The position numbers and the translations under genes were made by a program. 37,477 nt of DNA from Clostridia bacterium (lineage in GTDB: Bacteria; Bacillota; Clostridia; Oscillospirales; Acutalibacteraceae): positions 1 through 37,477 of the forward strand of contig JAFQKB010000014.1 of the NCBI GenBank assembly GCA_017397125.1, in the 5' to 3' direction. Position 1 is the stretch's first letter. The number at the start of each line of letters is the position of its first letter. This document shows positions 17,941 through 27,165 of this stretch, piece by piece. The notes under the pieces are model-generated. The model ran no database searches. It was not told the origin of the DNA and saw only the letters and a program-made list of their open reading frames with translations.

Positions 17941-19311
17941 ATGAAACGTTCTTATTCCGAAATCACGCCTTATATTGCCCAGCTGGCCCAGATGTCCTGC
18001 GAGAACAATCACATTGTTCCGGATATGTATGCCCAGTACCAGGTCTATCGTGGCCTGCGCGACGTAGAGGGCCGCGGTGTGGTCACCGGCCTGACCGAGG
18101 TGTCCACCGTCAACGCCAAAAAGCCCGGCCCCGACGGCACGCTGGTGCCCTGCCCCGGCGAGCTGTTCTATCGCGGCTATAACATTAAGGATATGGTGGC
18201 CGGCTTTCAGGCGGACAACCGCTTCGGCTTTGAGGAGACGATCTATCTGCTGCTGTTCTCCAAGCTGCCGGACGAGGGCGAGCTGTTCCGCTTCCGTCGG
18301 GAGCTGGCCTCCTGCCGCACCCTTCCGCCCTCTTTCGTGCGGGATATGATCCTCAAGGCCCCCGGCCGGGATATGATGAACATCCTGTCCCGCTGCGTGC
18401 TGGCCCTGTATGCCTATGACGAAAATCCCGATGACGTCTCGGTGGCCAACGTGCTGCGCCAGTGTCTGCAGCTCATCTCGGTATTCCCCATGCTGGCGGT
18501 GTACAGCTACCAGTCCTATCAGCACTACCACCAGGATAAGAGCCTGTTCATCCATCTGCCCCGCCCGGACTATTCCGTGGCGGAGAATCTGTTGCATTTG
18601 CTGCGGGAGGATAGCCAGTTTTCGCCCCTGGAGGCCAAGATCCTGGATCTGGCGCTGGTGCTGCACGCCGAGCACGGCGGCGGTAACAACTCCACCTTTA
18701 CCACCCACGTGGTCACCTCCTCCGGCACCGACACCTATTCGGCGGTGGCGGCGGCGCTGGGCAGCCTGAAGGGTCCCCGCCACGGCGGCGCCAACATCAA
18801 GGTGGTGCGGATGTTTGACGATATGAAGGAGACCATCGACACCACCGACGACAACCAGATCCGGGATTATCTCTCCCGGCTGCTGGATAAGAACGCCTTT
18901 GACCGCACCGGCCTGATCTATGGTATGGGCCACGCGGTGTATTCTCTGTCCGACCCCCGCTCGGAGGTGCTCAAGGACTGCGCCAAGACCCTGGCCGAGG
19001 CCAAGGGGATGCAGGAGGAGTACGCCCTGTACGAAAAGGTGGCCAAGATGGCACCGGAGCTGATCGCCGAAAAGCGCAAGGTGTACAAGGGTGTCAGCCC
19101 CAACGTGGACTTCTATTCCGGCCTCATCTACCGGATGCTGGATCTGCCCTGCGAGCTGTTTACTCCCTTGTTCGCTGTGGCCCGCATTGCCGGCTGGAGC
19201 GCCCACCGAATCGAGGAGATCCAGAACGCGGGCAAGATCATCCGTCCCGCCTATATCAGTGTCAAGGACAACCGGGACTATCGGGCGCTGCGCGACCGCC
19301 TGGAACTGTAA
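17941..19311 (+). CDS. Citrate synthase (citrate/2-methylcitrate synthase family)
   Basis: 456 residues. Condenses oxaloacetate and acetyl-CoA to citrate, probably to feed 2-oxoglutarate and glutamate synthesis. Family landmarks: a catalytic-His region LHAEHGGGNNS, GPRHGGANIK, the second His region GMGHAVYSLSDPRS, and the Asp-containing DFYSGLIYRML near the C-terminus. It is longer than the ~370-residue short bacterial enzymes, with an extra N-terminal ~50 residues, as in several clostridial members. The ATG follows GAGG. A single gene with its own promoter and a strong terminator. Its divergence from gltX (glutamate use) is metabolically sensible but may be chance. A 2-methylcitrate role cannot be excluded. 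Confidence 0.9.
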   Translation: MKRSYSEITPYIAQLAQMSCENNHIVPDMYAQYQVYRGLRDVEGRGVVTGLTEVSTVNAKKPGPDGTLVPCPGELFYRGYNIKDMVAGFQADNRFGFEETIYLLLFSKLPDEGELFRFRRELASCRTLPPSFVRDMILKAPGRDMMNILSRCVLALYAYDENPDDVSVANVLRQCLQLISVFPMLAVYSYQSYQHYHQDKSLFIHLPRPDYSVAENLLHLLREDSQFSPLEAKILDLALVLHAEHGGGNNSTFTTHVVTSSGTDTYSAVAAALGSLKGPRHGGANIKVVRMFDDMKETIDTTDDNQIRDYLSRLLDKNAFDRTGLIYGMGHAVYSLSDPRSEVLKDCAKTLAEAKGMQEEYALYEKVAKMAPELIAEKRKVYKGVSPNVDFYSGLIYRMLDLPCELFTPLFAVARIAGWSAHRIEEIQNAGKIIRPAYISVKDNRDYRALRDRLEL

Positions 19312-19320
19312 AAATCGACA

Positions 19321-19355
19321 AAAAGAGGCTCTGCCCATCGGGCAGAGCCTCTTTT
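19321..19355. terminator. Bidirectional terminator, end of citrate synthase gene and his operon
   Basis: A 16-bp perfect stem (19321-19336 with 19340-19355, loop ATC) with A4/T4 flanks lies 9 bp after the citrate synthase stop and 6 bp beyond the hisIE stop. Confidence 0.9.
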
Positions 19356-19361
19356 GCGTTA

Positions 19362-20009
19362 TCAGGTCATTTTTTCCTGCTTGACCTTGTGGTCGATGAC
19401 GTGGCGGGAGGCCAGCTCCTTGTGGATGTCCTCCAGAGAGATGCCCGCCTCGATCATCAGCACCATCACGTGATAGCACAGATCCGCAATCTCGTAGACG
19501 GTCTCTTTTTTGTCCTCCGCCTTGGCGGCAATGATCACCTCGGTGGTTTCCTCGCCCACCTTTTTGAGGATCTTGTCCAGCCCCTTTTGGAACAGATAGG
19601 TGGTGTAGGACCCCTCCTTGGGGTTTTCCTTGCGGCCGCGGAGCATCTCCATCAGCCCCTCCAGAGAAAAGGCGTGGCGTTCCTCACTCTCCCACAGGGG
19701 GTTGTGGAAGCAGCTCTCCTCGCCCAGATGGCAGGCAGGCCCTTCTTTCTCTACCAGCACCGTGAGGGCGTCCCCGTCGCAGTCGGCGGTGATGGACACG
19801 ATGTGCTGATAGTTGCCGCTGGTCTCGCCCTTAAGCCAAAGCTCCTGCCGGGAGCGGCTCCAGAAGCAGGTCAGCCCCTTTTCCATAGAGATCTGCAGGC
19901 TCTCCCTATTCATATAGGCCACGGTCAGCACCTCTTTGGTGACGGCATCCACCACCACCGCCGGGATGAGACCCTTTTCGTCAAATTTTAACGTACTAAT
20001 ATCTATCAT
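19362..20009 (-). CDS. hisIE: Bifunctional phosphoribosyl-AMP cyclohydrolase / phosphoribosyl-ATP pyrophosphatase
   Basis: 215 residues. Steps 2 and 3 of histidine synthesis. The N-terminal HisI domain (to ~115) has the metal-site cluster DCDGDALTV and the Cys pair in CHLGEESCF. The C-terminal HisE domain (from ~120) has the helical [14 protein letters not shown] and [11 protein letters not shown] segments. An in-frame GTG at 20030 overlaps hisF, but the ATG at 20009 is eight bases after AAAGGAG and is the likelier start. Last gene of the his operon. Confidence 0.94.
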   Translation of the reverse strand: MIDISTLKFDEKGLIPAVVVDAVTKEVLTVAYMNRESLQISMEKGLTCFWSRSRQELWLKGETSGNYQHIVSITADCDGDALTVLVEKEGPACHLGEESCFHNPLWESEERHAFSLEGLMEMLRGRKENPKEGSYTTYLFQKGLDKILKKVGEETTEVIIAAKAEDKKETVYEIADLCYHVMVLMIEAGISLEDIHKELASRHVIDHKVKQEKMT

Positions 20010-20026
20010 AACCACAACTCCTTTAT

Positions 20027-20785
20027 TCACAGGCGGGTCGGAATACCGGCCGCCGCCATTTGCTGTTTCAAATCTTGGATGGCCACCTCGCCAAAGTGGA
20101 AGATGGAGGCCGCCAGGCCCGCATCCACCCCGGGCAGGGTGTCAAACAGGGTGATGAAATCCTGTATGTTGCCGGCGCCGCCGGAGGCGATGACCGGCAC
20201 GGACACGGCGTCGCACACCGCCCGCAGCATCTCCAGGTCAAAGCCGCCCTTGACCCCGTCGGTGTCGATGGAATTGACCACGATCTCGCCGGCGCCGTTT
20301 CCGACGCACCGGCGGATCCATTCGATGGCCTCCATGCCGGTGTTTTCCCGGCCGCCCTTGGCGAACACCCGGAATACGCCGTCCACCCGCTTGATGTCGG
20401 CGGACAGCACCACGCACTGGTCGCCGTACAGCTTGGCCGCCTCGTACACCAGATCGGGGTTGCGGATGGCACCGGAGTTGACGCTGACCTTGTCGGCGCC
20501 GCAGCCCAGCACCCGGTCAAAGTCTGCCACCGTGTTGATGCCGCCGCCCACCGTCAGAGGGATGAACACCTGCCGGGCGGTCTCGCACAGAATGTCGGTG
20601 AACAGCTGCCGCCCCTCTGCGGAGGCGGTGATGTCGTAAAAGACCAGCTCGTCCGCCCCGTTGTCGCTGTAGAATTTGGCCAGCTCGATGGGGGAGGACA
20701 CGTCGCTGAGCCCCTCAAAATTGACTCCCTTGACCACCCGTCCGTTGCGCACGTCCAGGCAGGGGATGATGCGCTTTGTGATCAT
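20027..20785 (-). CDS. hisF: Imidazole glycerol phosphate synthase, cyclase subunit
   Basis: 252 residues, the standard length. A (beta/alpha)8 barrel that joins with HisH to make imidazole glycerol phosphate and AICAR from PRFAR and ammonia. [12 protein letters not shown] at the N-terminus holds the catalytic Asp, with the second-half phosphate site at SGGAGN. The start overlaps the hisA stop by 4 bp (ATGA), giving translational coupling. Confidence 0.95.
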   Translation of the reverse strand: MITKRIIPCLDVRNGRVVKGVNFEGLSDVSSPIELAKFYSDNGADELVFYDITASAEGRQLFTDILCETARQVFIPLTVGGGINTVADFDRVLGCGADKVSVNSGAIRNPDLVYEAAKLYGDQCVVLSADIKRVDGVFRVFAKGGRENTGMEAIEWIRRCVGNGAGEIVVNSIDTDGVKGGFDLEMLRAVCDAVSVPVIASGGAGNIQDFITLFDTLPGVDAGLAASIFHFGEVAIQDLKQQMAAAGIPTRL

Positions 20786-21498
20786 CGTACCACCTCACAA
20801 GCCTCTTTCAGATCGATGGCGCCCACGTAGTAGGCCTTGCCGATGATGGCGCCGTGCAGGCCGGTGTCCGCCAGCCGCCGCAGGTCCTCCATGGAGGACA
20901 CGCCGCCGGAGGCCACGATCTGCAGGGCGGGGAATTGGGCCTGCAGGTCCCGGTATAGCTGATGGTTGGTGCCCTGCATCGCCCCGTCCTTGGATATGTC
21001 GGTGACGATGAGGGTGCGCACGCCGATGTCCTGCATCTGCCGGCAGAAGGTGACCGCGTCCAGGGTGGACTGCTCGGTCCAGCCCTTGACCGCTATGTAG
21101 CCGTCCTTCAGGTCCACCCCCACCGCGATCTTGTCGCCGTAGGCGGCCACTGCCTCACGGACAAAAGCGGGATCTTCCACCGCGGCGGTGCCCAGGATCA
21201 CCCGGTCCAGCCCCGCCTCTACGTAGGTGTTGACCACCTCCATATTGCGCACGCCGCCGCCGATCTCACAGAACAGGCCGGAGGCCTCCTTGATGCGCAG
21301 GACGGTGCTGAGGTTGGGGGTGGTGCCGCATTTGGCACCCTCCAGGTCCACGATGTGGATGTGTTTCGCTCCGGCGGCGGCAAAGTCGCGGGCCACCGCC
21401 GTGGGGTCGTCGTTGTAGACGGTCAGTTGGTTGTAGTCGCCCTTATACAGGCGCACCGCCTTGCCGTCGTAGAGGTCGATAGCAGGGAATAGAAACAT
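20782..21498 (-). CDS. hisA: ProFAR isomerase (HisA)
   Basis: 238 residues. Isomerises ProFAR to PRFAR. The barrel starts with PAIDLYDGKAVRLYKGDY (catalytic Asp) and has GGGVRN in the first half and SGGVSS in the second-half phosphate site. An in-frame TTG two codons upstream (21504) is less likely than this ATG, which has AAGGAG at seven bases. Between hisH and hisF, the usual order. Confidence 0.94.
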   Translation of the reverse strand: MFLFPAIDLYDGKAVRLYKGDYNQLTVYNDDPTAVARDFAAAGAKHIHIVDLEGAKCGTTPNLSTVLRIKEASGLFCEIGGGVRNMEVVNTYVEAGLDRVILGTAAVEDPAFVREAVAAYGDKIAVGVDLKDGYIAVKGWTEQSTLDAVTFCRQMQDIGVRTLIVTDISKDGAMQGTNHQLYRDLQAQFPALQIVASGGVSSMEDLRRLADTGLHGAIIGKAYYVGAIDLKEACEVVR

Positions 21499-21509
21499 AC
21501 ACAATCTCC

Positions 21510-22121
21510 TTACAGTTCGCAGAACGCCTTTAGAATGGAAAGACCCACCGTGCCGCTTTTCTCCGGGTGGAACTGACAGCCGTACACGTTGCCCCGGGCC
21601 ACGGCGGCGGTGAGGGGTGCCCCGTACTCGGCGGTGGCGATCACCGCCCCGTCGCAGCCGGTGGCGTAGTAGGAATGGACGAAATACACGCAGTCCCCCT
21701 CACTCAGATAGCGAAAGAGGGGGTGCTTATCCCCGGAAAAGCGCAGGGCGTTCCACCCGATGTGGGGTATCTTATAGCCGGCGGGGATAGCGTCGGCGAT
21801 GGGGCGCACACAGCCGGGTATCAGGGAAAGCCCCCGGTGCTCGCCGTATTCATAGCTGGTGTCAAACAATAGCTGCATACCCAGGCAGATGCCCATAATG
21901 GGCTTGCCGGCGGCGGCCTGCTCCCGGACCAGGTCACCCATACCGGTGTCCCGCAGCTTGGCCGCGGCGTCTGCAAAGGCGCCCACCCCCGGCAGAATGA
22001 TGCGGTCGGCCGCCCGGATGAGAGCCGGGTCGGCGGTGACCACCGCCTCGGCACCGATGGCGGCAAAGGAGCTTTTCAGCGAGAACAGATTGCCCACGCC
22101 GTAGTCGATGATGGCGATCAT
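21510..22121 (-). CDS. hisH: Imidazole glycerol phosphate synthase, glutaminase subunit
   Basis: 203 residues. A class I glutamine amidotransferase supplying ammonia to HisF. Nucleophile Cys79 lies in GICLGMQLLF, with the His-Glu dyad in QFHPEKSG near the C-terminus; the N-terminal DYGVGNL is typical of HisH. It overlaps hisB by 4 bp (ATGA). Confidence 0.95.
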   Translation of the reverse strand: MIAIIDYGVGNLFSLKSSFAAIGAEAVVTADPALIRAADRIILPGVGAFADAAAKLRDTGMGDLVREQAAAGKPIMGICLGMQLLFDTSYEYGEHRGLSLIPGCVRPIADAIPAGYKIPHIGWNALRFSGDKHPLFRYLSEGDCVYFVHSYYATGCDGAVIATAEYGAPLTAAVARGNVYGCQFHPEKSGTVGLSILKAFCEL

Positions 22122-22759
22122 TGGAGAACTCCCTTCGTAGAGGGGATGGAGTCCGCAAACCGGGGGTCGATGGCCACGGCGTCCCGCAGGGTGCGGGCAA
22201 CGGACTTAAAGGTGCCCTCGATGATGTGGTGGGAGTTGGTGCCCGCCAGCAGCCGGATGTGGAGGGTGGCGCCGGCGTTGCGCACAAAGCCCAAAAAGAA
22301 CTCCTGCACCAGCTCGGTATCGAAGGAGCCCACCTGCCGGGTGGGGATGGGCAGGTCGTAGCTCAGCCCGTCGGTGATACACACCTTTTCGTCCGGGATG
22401 GGCAGCTCGTACCCCAGAAAATCCCGGCCGGACAGGTCCACGGCGGTGAGCACCAGAGCCTCGTCCATAGGCAGCACGCAGCTGCCGTAGCGGGTGATGC
22501 CTTTTTTATCCCCCAGGGCCTGGGCAAAGGCGGCCCCCAGGCTGATGCCGATGTCCTCCACCGTGTGGTGGTCGTCCACCCAGGTATCCCCCTTGCAGGT
22601 GAGGGTCAGGTCAAAGCCGCCGTGCTTGGCGAACAGGATCAGCATATGGTCGAGAAAACCGCAGCCGGAGTCGATCTGTGCCGTACCGGTGCCGTCCAGG
22701 CTCAGGGTCAGGGCAATATCGGTCTCGGCGGTCCTGCGGGTATAGGTTACGGTGCGCAT
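22118..22759 (-). CDS. hisB: Imidazoleglycerol-phosphate dehydratase
   Basis: 213 residues, monofunctional. Dehydrates imidazole glycerol phosphate to imidazole acetol phosphate. Manganese-binding His motifs: FLDHML, DDHHTVEDIG and TNSHHIIEGTFK. There is no fused phosphatase domain, unlike the E. coli HisB. The start at 22759 (MRTVTYTRRT...) is 4 bp after hisC ends; the longer frame upstream is hisC in another frame. Confidence 0.94.
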   Translation of the reverse strand: MRTVTYTRRTAETDIALTLSLDGTGTAQIDSGCGFLDHMLILFAKHGGFDLTLTCKGDTWVDDHHTVEDIGISLGAAFAQALGDKKGITRYGSCVLPMDEALVLTAVDLSGRDFLGYELPIPDEKVCITDGLSYDLPIPTRQVGSFDTELVQEFFLGFVRNAGATLHIRLLAGTNSHHIIEGTFKSVARTLRDAVAIDPRFADSIPSTKGVLQ

Positions 22760-22763
22760 AGGA

Positions 22764-23822
22764 TCATTCCTCCAAAATGGATGTGATGGCGTCCAGCAGA
22801 ATTTGCATTTGCTCGGGTGTGCCGATGGTGATGCGGACCAGCCCGCGGATACGGGGCTTATCAAAGTGGCGCACCAGGATACCCCGCTCCTTGAGGGCCA
22901 GATACAGCTCCTTACCGCCGATGGCGGGGGAGCCCGCAAACAGAAAATTGGTCAGGGAGGGCACGACGGTAAAGCCTAGCGCCTCCAGCCGTTCGGTTGT
23001 CCACTGACGGGTCTCGGCGATGCGGCGGCAGTTGGCCATATAGTAGGCGTCCTCTGCCAGGGCAGCCACTCCGGCCGCAGCGGTCATGCGGTTGACGTTA
23101 TAGGGGTTGGTGGAATTGCGGATGGTCTGCAGATCCCGGATGAGAGCGGCGCTGCCGATGCCGAAGCCCAGTCGCGCCCCCGCCAGAGAGCGGGATTTGG
23201 AAAAGGTCTGGGTAACCAGCAGGTTATCGTATTTATCCACCAGCTCCACCGCGCTTTCGGCGCCGAAATCCACATAGGCCTCGTCGATCACCACCACGTT
23301 ATTGGGGTTGCTGCTGATCAGGGCATCCAGCTCGGTCAGGTTCAGCGCTCGCCCTGTGGGGGCGTTGGGGTTGGCTAAGAAGAGGGTACCCTCTAGCCCC
23401 AGCAGATCCTCCAAGGCTATGCCCAGATCCGGCTGCAGGGGGATCTCCCGGTAGGGGATGCCGTGCAGCTCCGCAAACACCTTATAAAAGCCGTAGGTGA
23501 TATCCGGAAATACCGCGGGATGCTTCTGGTCACAGAACGCCATAAAGGCAAAATTCAGCACCTCGTCGGAGCCGTTGACCAGAATCACCTGCTCCGGCTG
23601 CACCCCATATCGCCCGGCCACCGCCCGGGTAAGCGCCTTGCATTCCGGGTCGGAGTAGAGCTGCAGCCGGTCTGCCTCGGCGGCCACCGCCGCGGCCACC
23701 CCCGGTGAGGGGGGATAGGGGGATTCGTTGGTGTTGAGTTTGACGTATTGCTTATCCTGGGGCTGCTCCCCCGGGGTATAGGGGGTCAGCCGATTGAATT
23801 TTTCACTGAAAAAGCGGCTCAT
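22764..23822 (-). CDS. hisC: Histidinol-phosphate aminotransferase
   Basis: 352 residues. A PLP-dependent class I/II aminotransferase making L-histidinol phosphate with glutamate as donor. The PLP Lys is in TFSKSRSLAGARLGFG. Other marks are NTNESPYPPSP near the N-terminus, LANPNAPTG in the cofactor pocket, and a C-terminal RITIGTPEQ with the substrate carboxylate Arg. Between hisD and hisB. Confidence 0.94.
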   Translation of the reverse strand: MSRFFSEKFNRLTPYTPGEQPQDKQYVKLNTNESPYPPSPGVAAAVAAEADRLQLYSDPECKALTRAVAGRYGVQPEQVILVNGSDEVLNFAFMAFCDQKHPAVFPDITYGFYKVFAELHGIPYREIPLQPDLGIALEDLLGLEGTLFLANPNAPTGRALNLTELDALISSNPNNVVVIDEAYVDFGAESAVELVDKYDNLLVTQTFSKSRSLAGARLGFGIGSAALIRDLQTIRNSTNPYNVNRMTAAAGVAALAEDAYYMANCRRIAETRQWTTERLEALGFTVVPSLTNFLFAGSPAIGGKELYLALKERGILVRHFDKPRIRGLVRITIGTPEQMQILLDAITSILEE

Positions 23823-23829
23823 AGTATCA

Positions 23830-25104
23830 TCACTTTTCTAAACGAATTACAGCGCTTTTGGCGTGGGCGGTGAGCCCCTCCTTTTCGGCAAAGAAGGCCA
23901 CGTCCCGGGCCACCGCCTCCAGAGCGGAGCGGGTATAATAGGTGTACTGGGTCTTCTTGACAAAATCGTCCACCGACAGGGGGCTGGAGAATTTGGCAGT
24001 GCCGCCGGTGGGCAGGGTGTGGTTGGGGCCGGCCATATAGTCGCCCAGCGCCTCCGGGGTGTTGCGGCCCATAAAGATGGAGCCCGCGTGGCGGATGGCG
24101 TCCAGATAGTCAAAGGGGGCGTCCACGCACAATTCCAGGTGCTCCGGCGCCAGCTCGTTGGCGATGTCGATGGCGGCCCACAGATCCTCGGCTACGATGA
24201 TCTTGCCGTTGCGGTCGATGGACTCCCGGGCGATGTCCGCCCGCTCCAGCTGAGGTATCTGCACCTCCAGCTCGGCCTGCACCGCCACCGCCAGGTCCAT
24301 ACTGTCGGTGACCAGCACCGCGCTGGCCAGTCGGTCGTGCTCCGCCTGAGAGAGCAGGTCCGCGGCGGCGCATCGGGGGTCGGTGTTGCCGTCCGCCACG
24401 ATGAGGATCTCGCTGGGGCCGGCGATCATGTCGATGGACACCACGCCGAACACCTGCTTTTTGGCCTCCGCCACAAAGGCGTTGCCGGGGCCGACAATCT
24501 TGTCCACCTTGGGCACACTCTCGGTGCCATAGGCCAGGGCGGCCACCGCCTGGGCGCCGCCCAATTTGAAGATCTTATCCACGCCGGCGATGGCGGCCGC
24601 CGCCAGGATAACGGGGTTCACCTTGCCGTCGGCGCCGGGAGGCGTCACCATGACCACCTCCGGGCAGCCGGCGATCTTGGCCGGGATGGCGTCCATCAGC
24701 ACCGTAGAGGGATAGGCGGCGGTGCCGCCGGGCACGTACAGGCCCGCCCGGTCCACCGGGATGACCTTTTGCCCCATGACGATGCCGGGGCGGTCGTTGA
24801 TGACAAAGGAGTTGCGCACCTGGCGCTCGTGAAAGGCCCGGATATTGTCCGCCGCCTCCTTGAGGATCTTGATAAAGCGGGGCTCCACCAAGGCCAGCGC
24901 CTCCTGGATTTCCTCCGGGGACACCTGCAGGCCGGTGAGCTTGGCCTTGTCAAATTTTTCGCAGTATTCGTAGAGGGCGGCGTCACCCCGGGTGCGGACG
25001 TTGTGGATGATGTCGGTGACGATGCCCGCCACGTCCACGGTGGGTACCACCCGGGCAAAGATCTCGTCGTTGGCGACCTCGCCGTATTTCAGTATTTTGA
25101 TCAT
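23830..25104 (-). CDS. hisD: Histidinol dehydrogenase
   Basis: 424 residues. Zinc- and NAD-dependent double oxidation of histidinol to histidine, the last step. Landmarks: GPGNAFVAEAKK, DMIAGPSEILIVAD, the QAEHD zinc/catalytic motif, and AGPNHTLPTGGTAKF. It starts 2 bp after hisG ends. Confidence 0.95.
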   Translation of the reverse strand: MIKILKYGEVANDEIFARVVPTVDVAGIVTDIIHNVRTRGDAALYEYCEKFDKAKLTGLQVSPEEIQEALALVEPRFIKILKEAADNIRAFHERQVRNSFVINDRPGIVMGQKVIPVDRAGLYVPGGTAAYPSTVLMDAIPAKIAGCPEVVMVTPPGADGKVNPVILAAAAIAGVDKIFKLGGAQAVAALAYGTESVPKVDKIVGPGNAFVAEAKKQVFGVVSIDMIAGPSEILIVADGNTDPRCAAADLLSQAEHDRLASAVLVTDSMDLAVAVQAELEVQIPQLERADIARESIDRNGKIIVAEDLWAAIDIANELAPEHLELCVDAPFDYLDAIRHAGSIFMGRNTPEALGDYMAGPNHTLPTGGTAKFSSPLSVDDFVKKTQYTYYTRSALEAVARDVAFFAEKEGLTAHAKSAVIRLEK

Positions 25105-25106
25105 AG

Positions 25107-25739
25107 TTATCTCTCCGTCAGTACAGCCATCTGCTGCAGGATTTTTTCAATAGGCTCGTTTTTGAACTTAAAGGAGGCCTTGTTGGCGATGAGGCGGGCG
25201 CTGATGGGCACCACGGTCTCGGTGACCTCCAGGTTGTTCTCCTTCAGGGTGGTGCCGGTCTCCACAATGTCCACGATCACGTCGGACAGCCCCAGAATGG
25301 GGGCGATCTCGATGGAGCCGTTGAGGTGGATGATGTCGATGTCCCGGCCCTGCCCGGCGTAATAGTCCCGGGCGATGCGGGAGAATTTGGTGGCCACCCG
25401 CAGGGTGCGGTTGGGGTCGTCCCGGAAGCCTGCCGGGGCGGCCACCGCCATGCGGCACTTGCCGATATCCAGATCCAGCAGCTCATACACCTGGGGGCGG
25501 TACTCCAGCAGGATGTCCTTGCCGGCCACGCCGATGTCAGCGGCGCCCCGCTCCACGTAGATGGCCACGTCCGAGGGCTTGACCCAGAAATACCGGACAC
25601 CGGCCTCCTGGTTTTCAAAGATGAGCTTGCGGTTGTTCTCCTTGATGGAGGGGCAGGGGAAGCCCGCCTGCTCAAACATAGCGTACACCTTTTCGCCTAG
25701 CCGCCCCTTGGGCAGGGCAATATTCAGCATTTCTTTCAC
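25107..25739 (-). CDS. hisG: ATP phosphoribosyltransferase, catalytic subunit (short form)
   Basis: 210 residues, so the short HisG type that lacks the C-terminal regulatory domain and needs HisZ. First committed step, ATP plus PRPP. The N-terminal ALPKGRLGEK and the later DIVETGTTLKENNL phosphate-binding motif are characteristic. The start is GTG overlapping the hisZ stop by 4 bp (GTGA), with GAGGTGAG upstream; an ATG three codons in is an alternative. Confidence 0.95.
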   Translation of the reverse strand: MKEMLNIALPKGRLGEKVYAMFEQAGFPCPSIKENNRKLIFENQEAGVRYFWVKPSDVAIYVERGAADIGVAGKDILLEYRPQVYELLDLDIGKCRMAVAAPAGFRDDPNRTLRVATKFSRIARDYYAGQGRDIDIIHLNGSIEIAPILGLSDVIVDIVETGTTLKENNLEVTETVVPISARLIANKASFKFKNEPIEKILQQMAVLTER

Positions 25740-26836
25740 AGGGGTCTCACCTCGCCGTCCTCAAACGCATACAGCCGACGATAGGTCAGCTTTTGGGGAA
25801 TCTCTTTTTGCAGGATGAGGGTGCCCTCCTGCCGCAGGGTGTCGGCGGCCGCCATCAACGCCGCCAGGTCACAGCCGTCCTTATATAGCAGCAGAGCATC
25901 CACGTCGTAGCCGGCGGCCTCCTGGTCCCGGCCCAGGCGGTCCAGGTACACCGCAAAGCCCACGGCCTTGCCCCGGCGCCCCATCCGCCGCATCAGCTTG
26001 TCGTACTGGCCGCCGGACAGCACGCTGTCCGGCGAGCCGGCCACAAAGCCCTTAAATACAATGCCATTGTAGTAGCGGCCCGCCGCCACCACGCTAAAGT
26101 CGATACGCAGCATCTCTGCCCAGGCGCTGCCGGCAAAGGCGTCGGTCAGCCGCCGCAGCTGGGCCACCGCCGGGGTCTCTCCCAGCAGGTCGGCCAGCCG
26201 GGGCAGCACCGCCGCCGGCGGGCCGTACAGCCCCACCAGCCGGCGCAGGGTGTCGGCGGTGGGGTCGGGAATGCCATAGGTGTCGCACACCGCCTGCAGC
26301 TCGTGGGCGTTCTTTTCGCCCACACAGCGGTAGACGGCGGCCTGCCCCTCGGCCGAGAGGGCCAGGGGCGCCAGCAGATCCTCCAGCACCCCCAGGTGGG
26401 AGATGTCCAGCACCGCCTTGGGGTGGATGCGGCGCAGGCTCTCCGCCGCCAGCCGCAGCACCTCGTACAGAGTGCAGTCGTCGATGTCTCCCATACACTC
26501 TACGCCGGTCTGCAGGATCTCCTTAAAGCAATGGGCGTCCTCCGACACCCGGTATACGTTTTCGTTGTAATAGACCCGTTGCACACAGCCGGCCTCGTCC
26601 CGGCTGTTTTTGATGATGGAGAGGGTCACGTCCGGCTTGAGAGCCATCAGCTTGCCGTCGGTGTCGGTAAAGGTGATGACCCCGTCGGAGATGAGGAACT
26701 CCTTATTGCGGACGTAGAGGTCGTATTCCTCGAATTTGCTCATCTTGTAGGGGGCGTAGCCGTATTGCTCGTACAGTCCCCGCAGGGCAAAGACCGCCTG
26801 CTCCTCTTTTTTCAGCGTACAGCCGTAGCCATTCAT
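25736..26836 (-). CDS. hisZ: ATP phosphoribosyltransferase regulatory subunit
   Basis: 366 residues. A paralogue of histidyl-tRNA synthetase catalytic domains without tRNA charging, forming the hetero-octamer with short HisG and giving histidine feedback. Class II-like strands: a YLYVRNKEF/LKPDVTLSI region near residues 50-80 and a late LSGGQYDKLMRRMG (motif 3-like) at ~280. The C-terminal anticodon-binding domain is absent, as expected. It overlaps the regulator upstream by ATGA, with GAGGAGGGTGA as ribosome site. Confidence 0.93.
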   Translation of the reverse strand: MNGYGCTLKKEEQAVFALRGLYEQYGYAPYKMSKFEEYDLYVRNKEFLISDGVITFTDTDGKLMALKPDVTLSIIKNSRDEAGCVQRVYYNENVYRVSEDAHCFKEILQTGVECMGDIDDCTLYEVLRLAAESLRRIHPKAVLDISHLGVLEDLLAPLALSAEGQAAVYRCVGEKNAHELQAVCDTYGIPDPTADTLRRLVGLYGPPAAVLPRLADLLGETPAVAQLRRLTDAFAGSAWAEMLRIDFSVVAAGRYYNGIVFKGFVAGSPDSVLSGGQYDKLMRRMGRRGKAVGFAVYLDRLGRDQEAAGYDVDALLLYKDGCDLAALMAAADTLRQEGTLILQKEIPQKLTYRRLYAFEDGEVRPL

Positions 26837-27129
26837 AGGTCACCCTCCTCCTTCATCCGGTCCAGGGCATCCCGATAGCCGCCGGCGCCGTAGCTGAGGC
26901 ATTTGCTCACCCGGCTGATGGTGGCGGTGCTGATGCCTACCCGCTCGGAGATGGCCTGGTAGCCCAGTCCCTGGTCCAGCAGGATGGCGGCGTCCAGCCG
27001 CTGTGCCATATCCTGCACCTCCTTGATGGTGCAGATGTCCTCAAAAAACTTCGCGCAGTCCTCTTTGGTTTTCAGTCCCAATACGGCGGCAAACAGCCGA
27101 TCGATCGAGGGTGTGTTGAACGGTGCCAA
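26833..27129 (-). CDS. TrpR/YerC-family transcriptional regulator heading the his operon
   Basis: 98 residues (100 if the TTG at 27135 is used). All-helical, with a helix-turn-helix YQAISERVGISTATISRVSKCL (two parts, ~60-82), the YerC/YecD branch of the TrpR family. B. subtilis YerC has been linked to control of histidine genes (recalled, not checked). Both possible starts are TTG; 27129 is preferred because AAAGGGG lies eight bases upstream. As first gene of the operon and next to an 18-bp promoter palindrome, it is most likely an autogenous, histidine-responsive repressor. Confidence 0.88.
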   Translation of the reverse strand: MAPFNTPSIDRLFAAVLGLKTKEDCAKFFEDICTIKEVQDMAQRLDAAILLDQGLGYQAISERVGISTATISRVSKCLSYGAGGYRDALDRMKEEGDL

Positions 27130-27148
27130 AGCCAAAACCCCTTTCCTG

Positions 27149-27164
27149 GCGAAAATTACTTCGC
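27149..27164 (-). other. Small hairpin in the his operon leader
   Basis: GGCGAA and TTCGCC form a short inverted repeat just after the predicted transcription start and before the ribosome site. No T-box, His-rich leader peptide or terminator fold is visible. Confidence 0.4.
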
Positions 27165-27165
27165 C

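Noticed and set aside
17884-19479. Long antisense open frame over the citrate synthase gene (and similar ones over GH36 at 9706-11040 and hisD at 23863-25362)
   Set aside because: The other strand encodes well-recognised enzymes with catalytic motifs; the antisense frames arise from GC-rich codon bias.
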